The position numbers were made by a program, and so were the translations under genes. From NCBI GenBank assembly GCA_963822575.1, contig CAWGHZ010000004.1:558001-622000 (forward strand): a DNA stretch of 64,000 nucleotides, given 5' to 3'. Shown here piece by piece: positions 33,868-42,771 of the stretch. How positions within the stretch are numbered: position 1 is the stretch's first letter; every line of letters starts with the position of its first letter. The notes under the pieces were generated by a model. It had not been told where the DNA came from and did no database searches. It saw only the letters and a list, made by a program, of their open reading frames with translations. Origin of the DNA: CAWGHZ01 sp963822575. GTDB taxonomy: Bacteria > Pseudomonadota > Alphaproteobacteria > MPNO01 > DASWLB01.

Positions 33868-35544
33868 TCACTCCGCCGCGCGGGCGGCGGCGGTGGGCGC
33901 GGCGCCGCGGATGCGGTCGACGATTTCGTCGCAGTCCGCGGGCGCCGCATCGGCGCGCCAGGCGACGTGGCCGTCCGGCCGCACCAGCACCAGCTTGCGG
34001 CCGTAGAGCTTCGCGATCACAGGATCGTCGAGCGCGGTGACGGTCACCGGCACGCCGCGCGCCGCCGCTTCGCGGGCGAGGCGCGCCGCGTCCTCCGGCG
34101 CACCGAAGTCCAGAAGCGCGAAGCCGATGCCGTAGAGGTCGATGGTGGAGCGCCCGCCCGGCACGCGAATGCCCGCTTCGGGCGGCGGCCCGCCGTCGAG
34201 CCAGGCGTGCGGCGCGCGGTGGCCGGGCCGCGCGGTCGGCGTGTAGACGCGTACCGCGTCCGACGGCGCGGCGGTGCCGTCCGGCACCACGATAGGCGAC
34301 GGGTCGTAACGATAGCCGAGCGCGATCCCGTCGGTGTCGTGGTGGCGCAAGATGTCGGCGTCGAACAGCGCCTTCTTGAAGGCCGCGCGCTGGGCCGCCC
34401 CCTCCGCCGTATCCTGGCCGATCTGCGGGCCGGGGCGCAGCGCCTTCGGCCGCTCGAAATTGCGCGTCGCCTCCTCGACGTTGCGCACGGCGATGGGGCG
34501 GCGCTCGATCTCGTAGCTTTCGAGCAGCGCCGGCCCGCCCCAGCCTTGCAGCGTGCCGGCGAGCTTCCAGGCGAGGTCCATCGCGTCGGCGACGCCCGTG
34601 TTCATGCCGAACCCGCCGGACGGGTTGAGCTGGTGCGCCGCGTCGCCGGCGATGAAGGCGCGGCCCCGGCGGAACGTATCGGCCACCAGCTTGCGGCTGA
34701 TCCAGTGCGACGAGTCGAGCAGCGTGTACTCGAAATCGCGCCCGACCGCGCGGCGCAGCAGGGAAGGCACCGCGCGCTCATCGTCCTTCGGCGGCGGGTG
34801 CATCGAGAAGCGCCAGCGCCCGCGCCAGTTGATCGAGGTGAACATCGCCCACATGCCGTCCGGCCCGACCAGGTTGAAGAACCGCGCCTCGCCCATCTTC
34901 TGCTCGAAGATTTCGATCAGCTCCTGAGACTCGAGGAAGATGTGGAAATTGTCCTGCATCGCGGCGAGGCCGGAGAGCTGGATGCCAAGGAGGTCGCGCA
35001 CCGTCGAGTTCGCACCGTCGCAGCCGACGATGTAGTCCGCCGCCACCGTCTCGGATTTTCCCGAGACCAGGTCTGTGACGTCGGCCTCGATGCCCGCCGC
35101 GGTCTCGCGGAAATTGTCGAGGCGCGTCCGGTGGCGCAGCGTGAGGTTCGGCTGCTTCCGCGCGTGGGCCAAGAGGATCGGGTCGAACCAGAGCTGCGAG
35201 ATCAGGCAGTCCGCGGCCGGCGAGAAGAAGCGTGTCTTCTCTTCCATGAAGGGCGGGAAGTCGAGCCGCGCGATCTCGTAGCCCTCGACGCCCGTCGCCC
35301 ACATCACGTTCGGGTGGAAGTTCTCGGGATGGCCCTGGCGGCGCACCTCGTCGGTGATGCCCCAGCGGCGGCAGAACTCCATCGTGCGCACGTTGACGAA
35401 GTTCATCTTGGGCGTCTTAATCGTGCCGTCGCGCGCCTCGACCAGCGTCGCATGGATTCCGAGCCGGGCGAGCTCGATGCCGAGCACCAGCCCCACCGGG
35501 CCGCCGCCGACGATCAGGACAGGGATTCGTTCGCTTGTCGTCAT
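33868..35544 (-). CDS. FAD-dependent aromatic monooxygenase (PHBH/MhpA fold), copy A
   Basis: This 558-aa flavoprotein has GxGxxG in VLIVGGGPVGLVLGIEL, the DG motif YIVGCDGANSTVRDLLG and the GD motif GRAFIAGDAAHQLNPSGGFGMN. A C-terminal thioredoxin-like domain follows (GRSTIDLYGIGFALLDF, LVLVRPDGHVAWRAD). Enzymes of this type hydroxylate phenols using NAD(P)H and O2. It lies 10 nt after the VOC dioxygenase gene in one minus-strand unit; hydroxylation then extradiol ring cleavage is the logical pathway. Copy B is at 36568-38179. Confidence 0.9.
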   Translation of the reverse strand: MTTSERIPVLIVGGGPVGLVLGIELARLGIHATLVEARDGTIKTPKMNFVNVRTMEFCRRWGITDEVRRQGHPENFHPNVMWATGVEGYEIARLDFPPFMEEKTRFFSPAADCLISQLWFDPILLAHARKQPNLTLRHRTRLDNFRETAAGIEADVTDLVSGKSETVAADYIVGCDGANSTVRDLLGIQLSGLAAMQDNFHIFLESQELIEIFEQKMGEARFFNLVGPDGMWAMFTSINWRGRWRFSMHPPPKDDERAVPSLLRRAVGRDFEYTLLDSSHWISRKLVADTFRRGRAFIAGDAAHQLNPSGGFGMNTGVADAMDLAWKLAGTLQGWGGPALLESYEIERRPIAVRNVEEATRNFERPKALRPGPQIGQDTAEGAAQRAAFKKALFDADILRHHDTDGIALGYRYDPSPIVVPDGTAAPSDAVRVYTPTARPGHRAPHAWLDGGPPPEAGIRVPGGRSTIDLYGIGFALLDFGAPEDAARLAREAAARGVPVTVTALDDPVIAKLYGRKLVLVRPDGHVAWRADAAPADCDEIVDRIRGAAPTAAARAAE

Positions 35545-35554
35545 GGCGCGATCC

Positions 35555-36493
35555 TCACTCCGGCGCGGCGATGTGGGTCTTCTGCTCGCCCTCGTAGCGC
35601 TGAAAGCCGGATTCCAGCGCCCATTCGGCGAAAAGCTGCGGCGACGGGACGAGCTCGCGCGGCCGCCACGCGTCGGTCAGCACGTCGGCGTCGAAATCGT
35701 ACTCGGCCGCGCCGCCGCACGGCGTCGCGAAGTACCAGAAATAGGCCGACGAGATCGGGTGGCGGCCCGGTCCCAGATGGGTGCGCCAGCCCTTGCCCTG
35801 CATGTAGAGCCCCCCGCCGAACAGCTCGTGGATGTCGCGCAAATCGAACGCGACGTGGTGGAAGCCGATCGCGTCGCCGCGTTTCAGGAGATAGAGGTTG
35901 TGGTGGTCGCGCGCTTCGGGGCAGCGCAGGAAGTACGAAAAGCCGGGATAGGAATTGGTGAGCTTGAAGCCGCACGCCTCGATATAGAAGTCGCGCATGC
36001 GCTCGAGGTCGGGCGACAGCAGCACGGCGTGGGCGAGGTGCGTCGGGCGCGCGCGGTCGTAGATCGTCGCCGGCTGATTGATCCTCGCCGCTGCGCCGGG
36101 GCGGTTGAACGGCGTCACGACGGGCGCCACCTTGCGACGCCGCGTCAGGCGGAACCCGAACCCGTAGCCGCACGGATCGGTCGCATGGACGCTGCCGTCA
36201 TTGCCGCGCCGGATTTCGCATGCCCGGCCGAGCCGATCGACGATCGCGTCGAGCGAGGCCTCGTCCGACACGCCGTAGATTACTTCGCGTGCCGTCGCAC
36301 CGGCGACCGGCGTGGTGGGCAAAGACGGATCGTCGGCGGTCGCGAGTTCGATGGTGGTGTCTTCCTCGGTCGCGAAGGCGGGGCGGGAGGCGGCGCCGTT
36401 CTGCTCCCGCAGGCCGAAATCCGCCCAGAACCGGCGGCATGTCGCCATGTCGTCGACGCCGTAGACGATGCTTTCCAGCCCCAGGATCGCCAT
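35555..36493 (-). CDS. Two-module VOC extradiol dioxygenase
   Basis: This 312-aa protein starts MAILGLESIVYGVDDM (ATG 36493, ribosome site GGGAAAGG). The second VOC module carries the probable ligands in RPTHLAHAVLLSP, ARDHHNLYLLKR and CGGAAEYDFDADV. It is a paralogue of 30586-31491. Together with the monooxygenase downstream it forms a hydroxylate-then-cleave pair. It shares a 74-nt divergent promoter region with monooxygenase copy B. Confidence 0.82.
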   Translation of the reverse strand: MAILGLESIVYGVDDMATCRRFWADFGLREQNGAASRPAFATEEDTTIELATADDPSLPTTPVAGATAREVIYGVSDEASLDAIVDRLGRACEIRRGNDGSVHATDPCGYGFGFRLTRRRKVAPVVTPFNRPGAAARINQPATIYDRARPTHLAHAVLLSPDLERMRDFYIEACGFKLTNSYPGFSYFLRCPEARDHHNLYLLKRGDAIGFHHVAFDLRDIHELFGGGLYMQGKGWRTHLGPGRHPISSAYFWYFATPCGGAAEYDFDADVLTDAWRPRELVPSPQLFAEWALESGFQRYEGEQKTHIAAPE

Positions 36494-36567
36494 GTGCCTT
36501 TCCCGCTTCGGTCCGCCCGCCTGCCCGGCTATTGTTCCCCGTTCGCGGTGACGGGTAAAGGCGCTCC

Positions 36568-38179
36568 ATGGACATTGAGACACCCGTTCTGATCGTGGGC
36601 GGCGGGCCGGTCGGACTCGCGCTCGCGCTGGAACTCGGCTGGCGCGGCGTCGCCTGTACGCTCGTCGAGCAGACGGACGGCGCGATCACCACGCCCAAGA
36701 TGAACGAGGTCAACACCCGCACGATGGAGTTTTGCCGCCGCTGGGGCATCGCCGACAGGGTGATGAACTGCCCGTTCCCCGACGACCTGCCGATGGACGT
36801 GGTGGTCGTCACCCGCGTCGGCGGCTACGAGCTCGGGCGGGTCGAACGTCCCGCGCGGCGCGACCAGCGGCCGGGGCCGGGCAGCCCGATGAATTTGCAG
36901 GTCTGCTCGCAGCTGTGGTTCGACCCCATCCTGCGCGAGGCGGCGCAGTCCTACGCGGGCGTCCGGCTCCTCTACCGCCACCGGCTCGACACGTTCGACC
37001 AGGAGGCGGACGGCGTCACGGCGCGGGTCACCGCGCTGGAGACGGACGAGACGATCACAATCCGCGCGCGCGTCCTCGCCGGCTGCGACGGCGCGAACAG
37101 CCCGGTCCGGCGCGCGCTCGGCATCGGGCTGGTCGGGCCCGAGGTGTTGAGCCACTCGATGCACGTGTTCTTTCGCGCGCCCGACGTGTTGGGCCGGCTC
37201 GGCGTGAGGCCGGGCACGTTCTTCGCCACGGTCGACCGCACCGGGCTTTGGGGCAACGTGCGCGCCGTCGACCCGAAGAACGGCCTATGGCGTATCCTGT
37301 TCGACGTTCCCAACGGGTTCGATCCGAAGGCGCTCGACTACGATTCCTGTCTCGACCGCGCGCTCGCGAAGCGGCTCGATGTCGAATGGGTGGGCGCGAG
37401 CCACTGGACGCGGCGCGGCGTGGTGGCCGAGCGCTACTCCGAGGGGCGCGTGCACCTGGTGGGCGACGCGGTGCACCAGGTCTCGCCGACCGGCGCGCTC
37501 GGCATGAACACCGGCATCGCCGACGCGGTCGATCTCGGCTGGAAGATCGCGGCGGTCGAGGCCGGCTGGGGCGGGCCGGACCTGCTCGCGAGCTACGATG
37601 CCGAGCGGCGCGCGGCGGGCGCGCGCAACGTGCGCATGGCGACCAGCTATTACGAGGATCAGGCCTCGCTCGGCGAGAATCTCGACGCCATCGAGGACGA
37701 CACGGCGGCGGGAAGGGCGCTGCGCGCCGAGGTCGGGGCCAAGGCGCTTGCCAACATGCAGCGGGCCTTCCGCACGATGGGGCTGCAGATCGGCTTTCGC
37801 TACGAGGGCTCGCCTATCGTCGCCCCGGACGGCACTCCGGCGCCGGAGGACGACCCGACGACATACCTCCCGACCGCGCGACCGGGGGCGCGCGCGCCGC
37901 ACCTGCCGCTCGCCGGCGGGCGCTCGAACTCTCGACCTCTACGGACGCGGCTTCGTGCTGCTGCGGCTCGGCGCTTCCCCTCCCGACCCGACGCCGCTCG
38001 CCGCCGCCGCGGCCGCGCGCGGGGTGCCGCTCGACGTCGTGACCTTGGCCGACCCCCAGGTCGCGCGGACCTACGAGCGGTCCCTGGTGCTGGTCCGGCC
38101 GGACGGGCACGTCGCCTGGCGGGCCGATGCGCCGCCCGCCGATCCCCAATCCCTCATCGATCGGCTGCGCGGTGCCTAG
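36568..38179 (+). CDS. FAD-dependent aromatic monooxygenase, copy B (frameshifted as given)
   Basis: The motifs VLIVGGGPVGLALALEL, LAGCDGANSPVRRALG and VHLVGDAVHQVSPTGALGMN parallel copy A. At 37926-37931 the sequence GAACTC breaks the frame after LAGGRSN; removing one A gives GGRSTLDLYGRGFVLLRLG, matching GGRSTIDLYGIGFALLDFG of copy A. The true C-terminus (LVLVRPDGHVAWRADAPP) ends at 38179. As given, the frame runs by chance into the next gene to make a false 783-aa fusion. The break is probably a consensus error. Confidence 0.86.
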
Positions 38180-38262
38180 CCTGCATTGCACGGCGACCTT
38201 CTTCCGGAAATAATGTCCCCAACGCGGGCTCTGGCCCCGACCCGAACCGGAAGGAGCGCGAA

Positions 38263-38919
38263 ATGGCGACCAAAACTATGGATGCGGACCAGCTGAAAAG
38301 CTACGACCGGCCCAAGGGCATGCCGTTCACCATCACCAAGATCGGCCACGTGGTGCTCAACTGCACCGACCTCGAGCGCTCGACCAGGTTTTACACCGAG
38401 GTGATGGGGATGAAGGTGTCGGACGTCTACACGCCCGATGTCGCACCCGGCGGCATGGTGTTCATGCGCTACAACGCCGACCATCACGGCATCGCGCTGG
38501 TCGGCTCAATGCCCAGCGAGTCGAAGGGGATCGAGCTCAACCACATCGCCTTCGAGGTCTCCACTCTGGACGAGGTGCTGCGCGCGCGCGAGCACCTCGT
38601 CAAGCACGGCGTCGCGATCGACTTCGAGGGGCGCCGGCGCGCGGGCGCGCAGATCGCCGTCGAGTTCGACGACCCCGACGGCCACCGGCTCGAGATCTTC
38701 TGGGGCCTCGACCAGATCGGCACCAAAGCGGTCGCGCGCCCGCCTTCGGAATGGAAGTGGGCCCACACGCTGGAGGAGGCGATCGCCGATCCGTGCGTCG
38801 GCCAGGACACCACCATCCAGGACACGCGCCTCTTGCGCGAGCGCACGGAGGAGGACCTGGCTCGCACCAAGGAGAAATCGATCAAGTCGCAGACCGCCAA
38901 GCTGTCGAGCAAAAGCTAA
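38263..38919 (+). CDS. VOC family extradiol dioxygenase-like protein
   Basis: This 218-aa protein starts at ATG 38263 behind GGAAGGAGCG. It contains ITKIGHVVLNCTDLERSTRF (His ligand), MRYNADHHGIALVG (His), and PDGHRLEIFWGLDQIG (Glu), a catechol-2,3-dioxygenase-like set in a single module pair. A Lys-rich tail ends in KLSSKS. It follows monooxygenase copy B in the plus-strand unit, mirroring the opposite-strand pair. Confidence 0.82.
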   Translation: MATKTMDADQLKSYDRPKGMPFTITKIGHVVLNCTDLERSTRFYTEVMGMKVSDVYTPDVAPGGMVFMRYNADHHGIALVGSMPSESKGIELNHIAFEVSTLDEVLRAREHLVKHGVAIDFEGRRRAGAQIAVEFDDPDGHRLEIFWGLDQIGTKAVARPPSEWKWAHTLEEAIADPCVGQDTTIQDTRLLRERTEEDLARTKEKSIKSQTAKLSSKS

Positions 38920-38977
38920 GCGCGGCCACCGCAGCGACCGCGCCGGCGCCAAAAACCTGCACAGGGTGGAGTCCGTC

Positions 38978-39986
38978 ATGAAGCTAGCGAAACACATCGT
39001 ATGGCTTGGGCTTGCCGTCGCGCTCGCGTTCGGCGGCCGTGCGTCGGCCGAGCCTCTGAAACTGCGCATCCAGTGGCCCAGCGCGCCCGGCAATACCACG
39101 GTATTCATGCCGCATGCGCCGAAGGGTCTCCTCAAACATTACGGCAAGTCCTACATAGTCGAACCGATCTTCATGCGCGGCTCGACGCCCGCCATGCAGG
39201 CTCTGGCGGCGGGCGGTCTCGAGATCGCAACCTTCACGCCGTCCGCACTCGCCATTGCGGTCACACAGGCGAAGCTCGACGTGCACGCCTTCGCCCAGAT
39301 GCTGACGACGGGCTATCCCGGCTACGCCGCGCCAGGCTTCTGGGTGCATAAGGACGAGATCAAGTCGGCCGCCGACGTGAAGGGCAAGATCGTCGCGGTC
39401 AACGCGCACGGCTCGGCGATCGACGCCGGGCAGAAGCTCTATTTCAAGCGCCACGGCCTGATCGTGGGACGCGACTACCAGACGGTCGAGGTGCGCATCC
39501 CGGCCATGCTGGCCGCGCTGCAGTCGCACCGTGTCGCGGTCGCCTTCCTGCTGCGCCCGTTCGATTTGCGCGCCGCGAAGGACCCGAACCTCACCCGCCT
39601 GTTCAAGATGAGCGACGCGCTGGGCTCGGACGAAACCGGCATGTGGGTCGGCAAGGCCGATTGGATCGCCGCGCATCGCGCCGCGCTGGTCGACCTGGTC
39701 GAGGATAACATCCGGCTTCGCCGCTGGCTGGCCGACCCCAAGTCGCGACCCGAGGCGATGGCGATGGTCGCCAAGGTGATGAAACAGCCGGTGAAGAACA
39801 TCTCGGGCTGGGCGTTCACCAAGCGCGACACCTCGCACCAGGACCCCGACGCCAAGATCGACGTGAAGCGGCTGCAGCGCAATGTCGACGACCTGATCGA
39901 GGCGGGCCTGCTTACCGAGAAGGTCGATGCCGCCAAATACGTCGAACTCTTCGATCGCGGCCGAGGCCGCCGCGCGGGTGAAGTAG
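38978..39986 (+). CDS. ABC transporter substrate-binding protein (NMT1/SsuA-like)
   Basis: The signal peptide (IVWLGLAVALAFGGRASA) is followed by a periplasmic type II binding fold: LRIQWPSAPGNTTVF, AMQALAAGGLEIATFTPS, GKIVAVNAHGSAIDAGQKL and VRIPAMLAALQSHRVAVAF. The family carries nitrate, sulfonate, taurine or aromatic acids. The end is broken at GAACTC (39944-39949). Removing one A gives AAKYVDSSIAAEAAARVK and a TAG at 39984-39986, instead of running on to 40042 into the convergent gene. No permease or ATPase gene is next to it. Confidence 0.85.
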
Positions 39987-39998
39987 TGGGACGGACCG

Positions 39999-40709
39999 TC
40001 AGGCGCTTCCCAACGTGTCGAACAGGCGCCCGTAGCCTGTGACCGGCGCCCGCACGCCCATCGTCTTGAGGCAGTGCCACACCATCGCCTGGTTCGAGGT
40101 GACGACCGGCTTGTCGAGGTCGCGCTCCAGGGGCTCGATCACCTCCGCCGTGCGCGTCGCGGTGCAACTCAGGAAGTAGGCGTCAGCCTCCGGCACCGCC
40201 TGCGACTTCACCTGCCGGTACCAGGCGGCCGGCTCGACCTTTGGGAATTCGGCGTTGGAGAGCTTGAGCCCGACGTCGCCCAGCACCTTCACCTGGTGGT
40301 GCTCGAGGAAGCGCGCCTCGCGCTCGTTGGTCATGTAGGGCGAGGTCATCACGACCTTGCGGATGCCGAGCGTGCGCATCGCGTCGACCACCGCGCGCGA
40401 GACAGTGGTGCAGGGCTTGCCCGATGCCTCCTGCATGATCTCCACCTCCTCGGCGTCGATGCCGGGGCGGAACATGCTGGCCGCCGTGCAGGCCAGAACC
40501 ACCATGTCGACGTCGGCGTCGGCCAGAAGCTTCGCCGCCTCGCCCGCGCCGGCCACGAACTTCTTCACGTTCTCCGCGCTCGTCCCCTCGAAGGCGACGC
40601 GCTGGGTGTGGAACACGACGCCCTCGGGCGCCATCCGGTTCACCTGCGGTTCGGCGACCGCATTGGTCGAGGGGATGATCATGCCGATCCGGGCGCGCCA
40701 GCTATACAT
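39999..40709 (-). CDS. Maleate isomerase / Asp-Glu racemase-like protein (AMDase family)
   Basis: This 236-aa protein starts RIGMIIPSTNAVAEPQVNRM, the standard opening of maleate cis-trans isomerase and arylmalonate decarboxylase relatives. The two catalytic cysteines sit in MVVLACTAASMF and YFLSCTATRT. Its job may be to isomerise a ring-cleavage product. It ends the catabolic cluster convergently to the binding protein gene. A palindrome lies just upstream of its start. Confidence 0.87.
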   Translation of the reverse strand: MYSWRARIGMIIPSTNAVAEPQVNRMAPEGVVFHTQRVAFEGTSAENVKKFVAGAGEAAKLLADADVDMVVLACTAASMFRPGIDAEEVEIMQEASGKPCTTVSRAVVDAMRTLGIRKVVMTSPYMTNEREARFLEHHQVKVLGDVGLKLSNAEFPKVEPAAWYRQVKSQAVPEADAYFLSCTATRTAEVIEPLERDLDKPVVTSNQAMVWHCLKTMGVRAPVTGYGRLFDTLGSA

Positions 40710-40727
40710 CGGTCCTCCGCGGCAATT

Positions 40728-40742
40728 GTCCTTCCGAAGGAC
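40728..40742. promoter_or_regulatory. Palindrome upstream of the isomerase gene
   Basis: GTCCTTCCGAAGGAC is a perfect 7+1+7 inverted repeat 19 nt from the isomerase start codon. The position suits a repressor operator or a leader hairpin. No regulator gene is adjacent. Confidence 0.4.
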
Positions 40743-40913
40743 GATCCTACACCTCCAACGGACATGCGGACAGGCGAACCGACAACAGAATCGTCACACC
40801 GGCAGGCGTTGATTCCGGCCAATATGCCGCCGACATCAAGCCACTCGAGTTTCCGGCGCCGGAGACGGCGTCGACCAAGTTCCGATCCCGCCCACCCCCG
40901 GGGTCGGATGATC

Positions 40914-41005
40914 CGGGTGCAAGGCCCGGATTTCGGGGCCTCAGCCCCGTTCCTAGCACGCAGCCTCTCTTGACTTGGCCGGGCCTCGCGCCCGGCCTTT
41001 TTTTT
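40914..41005 (+). ncRNA. Candidate small RNA ending in an orphan terminator
   Basis: The 384-nt gap 40710-41093 has no plus-strand gene before its strong terminator. Tandem hairpins precede it: CCGGG-TGCAAGG-CCCGG (40914-40930) and CGGGGC-CTCA-GCCCCG (40935-40950). A transcript must therefore end at 41005 that does not come from a visible coding gene. The 5' end is undefined; I saw no convincing -35/-10. A match to a known RNA family was not recognised. Confidence 0.35.
40977..41005 (+). terminator. Strong intrinsic terminator
   Basis: The stem GGCCGGGC/GCCCGGCC with loop CTCGC is followed by eight T (40998-41005). The opposite direction has no T-run, so it acts on plus-strand transcripts only. 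Confidence 0.85.
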
Positions 41006-41093
41006 GGTCCGGCGTGATCATTGGCGGTCCCGAGACGAACGGGCGCCGCCTCGTACGTGTTCACCGGGCAACGCAACCTCAACGGAGGACGAG

Positions 41094-41318
41094 ATGAAAG
41101 CGCCGACCTTGACTGCCCTCGCCGGCCTTGCGGCCGTCGGCATGGTGCTGGGCGCCTGCGAGATGCACCGGGACTACGATGAGGGCTCCCGCCACGCCTA
41201 CAACCAACACTACCAAGGCCGCGACTACGACCATCGCGGCGAGCAGCGTTACGGCGTGCGCGGCGACGAAGACGAAAACCGCCATCGCGACCGCCGCTAC
41301 TATGAAGACCGCGACTGA
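41094..41318 (+). CDS. Small lipoprotein rich in Tyr, His, Arg and Asp
   Basis: This 74-aa lipoprotein has a lipobox after a short signal (LAAVGMVLGAC). The mature part is highly charged and repetitive (HYQGRDYDHRGEQRY, then DEDENRHRDRRYYEDRD). No enzymatic motif is present; such proteins may bind metal or the cell wall. It has a strong ribosome site, ACGGAGGACGAG. A bidirectional terminator follows. Confidence 0.7.
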   Translation: MKAPTLTALAGLAAVGMVLGACEMHRDYDEGSRHAYNQHYQGRDYDHRGEQRYGVRGDEDENRHRDRRYYEDRD

Positions 41319-41341
41319 TTGTGCCGTTCAGGCGGGAAAAG

Positions 41342-41367
41342 AGAAGGGCGCCGGAAGGCGCCCTTCT
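41342..41367. terminator. Bidirectional hairpin terminator
   Basis: AGAAGGGCGCC-GGAA-GGCGCCCTTCT is a perfect 11-bp stem between two convergent small genes. The minus-strand direction is followed by a T-rich CTCTTTTCC, the plus-strand direction by a weaker TGCG. It probably ends both transcripts. Confidence 0.65.
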
Positions 41368-41371
41368 TGCG

Positions 41372-41572
41372 TCAGATGGGCAGGTGCCGTCGCCGCTCGC
41401 GATGGCGGCGCCACGCATCGAACAGGTAGGCCATCAGGCCGACCGTGAAGGTGCCGATCAAGATGAAGCACAGGATGCGCCCGGCCTCGGCGGCGCTCCC
41501 GGCGTTCGCGCCAAAGCCGAAAACGGCGGCGATAATCGCGAGAACCATAAGCCCAGGTCCCCAAGCCAGCAT
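41372..41572 (-). CDS. DUF1328-like small membrane protein
   Basis: This 66-aa protein has two helices: MLAWGPGLMVLAIIAAVFGF and GRILCFILIGTFTVGLMAYL, then a basic tail (WRRHRERRRHLPI). The MLAWG start, the GFGANAGSAAEAG turn and the two-helix size match DUF1328/YtjA proteins. An ideal ribosome site AAGGAGG precedes the ATG. The function is unknown, often linked to envelope stress. Confidence 0.72.
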   Translation of the reverse strand: MLAWGPGLMVLAIIAAVFGFGANAGSAAEAGRILCFILIGTFTVGLMAYLFDAWRRHRERRRHLPI

Positions 41573-41796
41573 ATCGACCTCCTTCCGGAACACTCCCGGG
41601 GAACGCCGTAGCGGCCGAAAGATATTCGGGAGGATGTGGTCCAGCCGTGGCTTTCTCGTGGTTTGATGAGGCCGGCAAACTTGCCCCCCGGCCGGGCGCC
41701 GCCGGGGCCCGGAGACCGTGCGAAAGCCATGCACGGACATCACAGGTTAAGGACGGCCGGTGCCGACTACGCCATGGTGTGCGCGCGATCAGAAAA

Positions 41797-41881
41797 GCCG
41801 CGGGACACACCTGTCTTCGCGGCGACGGTGCGGCAGCCCCCTCCCGCACCGTGGGCGGACCCTCCTCTGGAGGGTCCGCCC
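41797..41881 (+). other. Three tandem hairpins in a 471-nt gap
   Basis: The gap 41573-42043 has no supported gene. It contains GCCGCG/CGCGGC (41797-41823), ACGGTGCGG/CCGCACCGT (41825-41852) and a perfect 13-bp stem GGGCGGACCCTCC-TCT-GGAGGGTCCGCCC (41853-41881) followed by TCCTTTCCC. This could be the structured 3' end of a small RNA, or the long leader of the PRC-barrel gene. Confidence 0.4.
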
Positions 41882-42043
41882 TCCTTTCCCGGGCGAATTG
41901 GGGCAATTCCGTGGCCGGCCGAAGCGATCCTAGGGCGAAGGGAACGCGAGGGGGCCGCTTCGCGTCGTTGTGGCGGACCGAGACGGCGTGACGCGGTGGG
42001 TGCGCCCTCGGACTCTGCAACCCCACCACGGAGGAGGAGTGAA

Positions 42044-42709
42044 ATGGCACTCAAAGACACGCTGATGCGAGCCACCGTTGGCGCGGCGATGCTCGCGCTC
42101 AGCGGCGGAGCGGCCCTGGCCGCCGACCTGCCCGCATCTGGCTCCGCTGCTCCCAATACCGGCATCCATGCGGGCGCTGGAGCGGGCGGCGCGGGCGCCG
42201 GGGCGAGCGTCAACACCGGCGGCAAGCTCGGCGCGGGCGCCAATACCGACAGTGGCGCGGCCGGAGCGAATCCTACGATGGGCTCCGACGAGAACGCCAA
42301 GGGCGGGACCGCCGGGACGGCCGACGAGAACGCCAAGTCCGGCGCCGCTGCGAACGGGGCGGCCAACACGGAGATGAGCGCCAAGCCGACGACCCCGCCC
42401 AACTCGGTGGTCGGCAAGGACGTGGTGAACGCGAAGGGCGAGAAGATCGGCGAGGTCTCCAAGATCTCGGGCGATCAAATCATCGTCTCGAGCGGCGGCT
42501 TCCTCGGGATCGGCACGCATGACGTGGCCATTCCGTGGTCGCGCTTCACCATGCAAGGCACGGGCGACAAGGAGAAGCTCGAGGTCTCCATGACCAAGGA
42601 CGAGCTGAAGCAAATGCCCGAGTACAAGGAGCCCAAGGCCTCCACGGGCGCGGCCGGAAATGCCGGAGGCGCAATGGGCGGCGGGGCCACCACGGGTACC
42701 TCGAAGTAG
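42044..42709 (+). CDS. Exported PRC-barrel domain protein
   Basis: This 221-aa protein has a signal peptide (GAAMLALSGGAALAA) and a long low-complexity Gly/Ala/Asn/Thr region (about 24-105). A PRC-barrel domain follows (VVGKDVVNAKGEKIGEVSKI, then IGTHDVAIPWSRFTM). A Gly-rich tail completes it. Such proteins occur widely in soil alphaproteobacteria in stress-related sets; the role is unknown. The ribosome site GGAGGAG precedes the ATG. Confidence 0.82.
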   Translation: MALKDTLMRATVGAAMLALSGGAALAADLPASGSAAPNTGIHAGAGAGGAGAGASVNTGGKLGAGANTDSGAAGANPTMGSDENAKGGTAGTADENAKSGAAANGAANTEMSAKPTTPPNSVVGKDVVNAKGEKIGEVSKISGDQIIVSSGGFLGIGTHDVAIPWSRFTMQGTGDKEKLEVSMTKDELKQMPEYKEPKASTGAAGNAGGAMGGGATTGTSK

Positions 42710-42734
42710 CTCATCGGTCGTTCGTGCGGAAACG

Positions 42735-42763
42735 GGCCGGGGCCCCGCGGGTCCCGGCCTTTT
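42735..42763 (+). terminator. Intrinsic terminator after the PRC-barrel gene
   Basis: The stem GGCCGGG/CCCGGCC with an 11-nt loop is followed by TTTT (42760-42763). It stands 26 nt after the stop codon and just before the convergent folC stop. Confidence 0.7.
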
Positions 42764-42771
42764 CCTTGCGC

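Noticed and set aside
41647..41991. A 114-codon frame in the gap before the PRC-barrel gene
   Set aside because: It has no ribosome site or family similarity and lies across the tandem hairpins; composition fits random GC-rich sequence.
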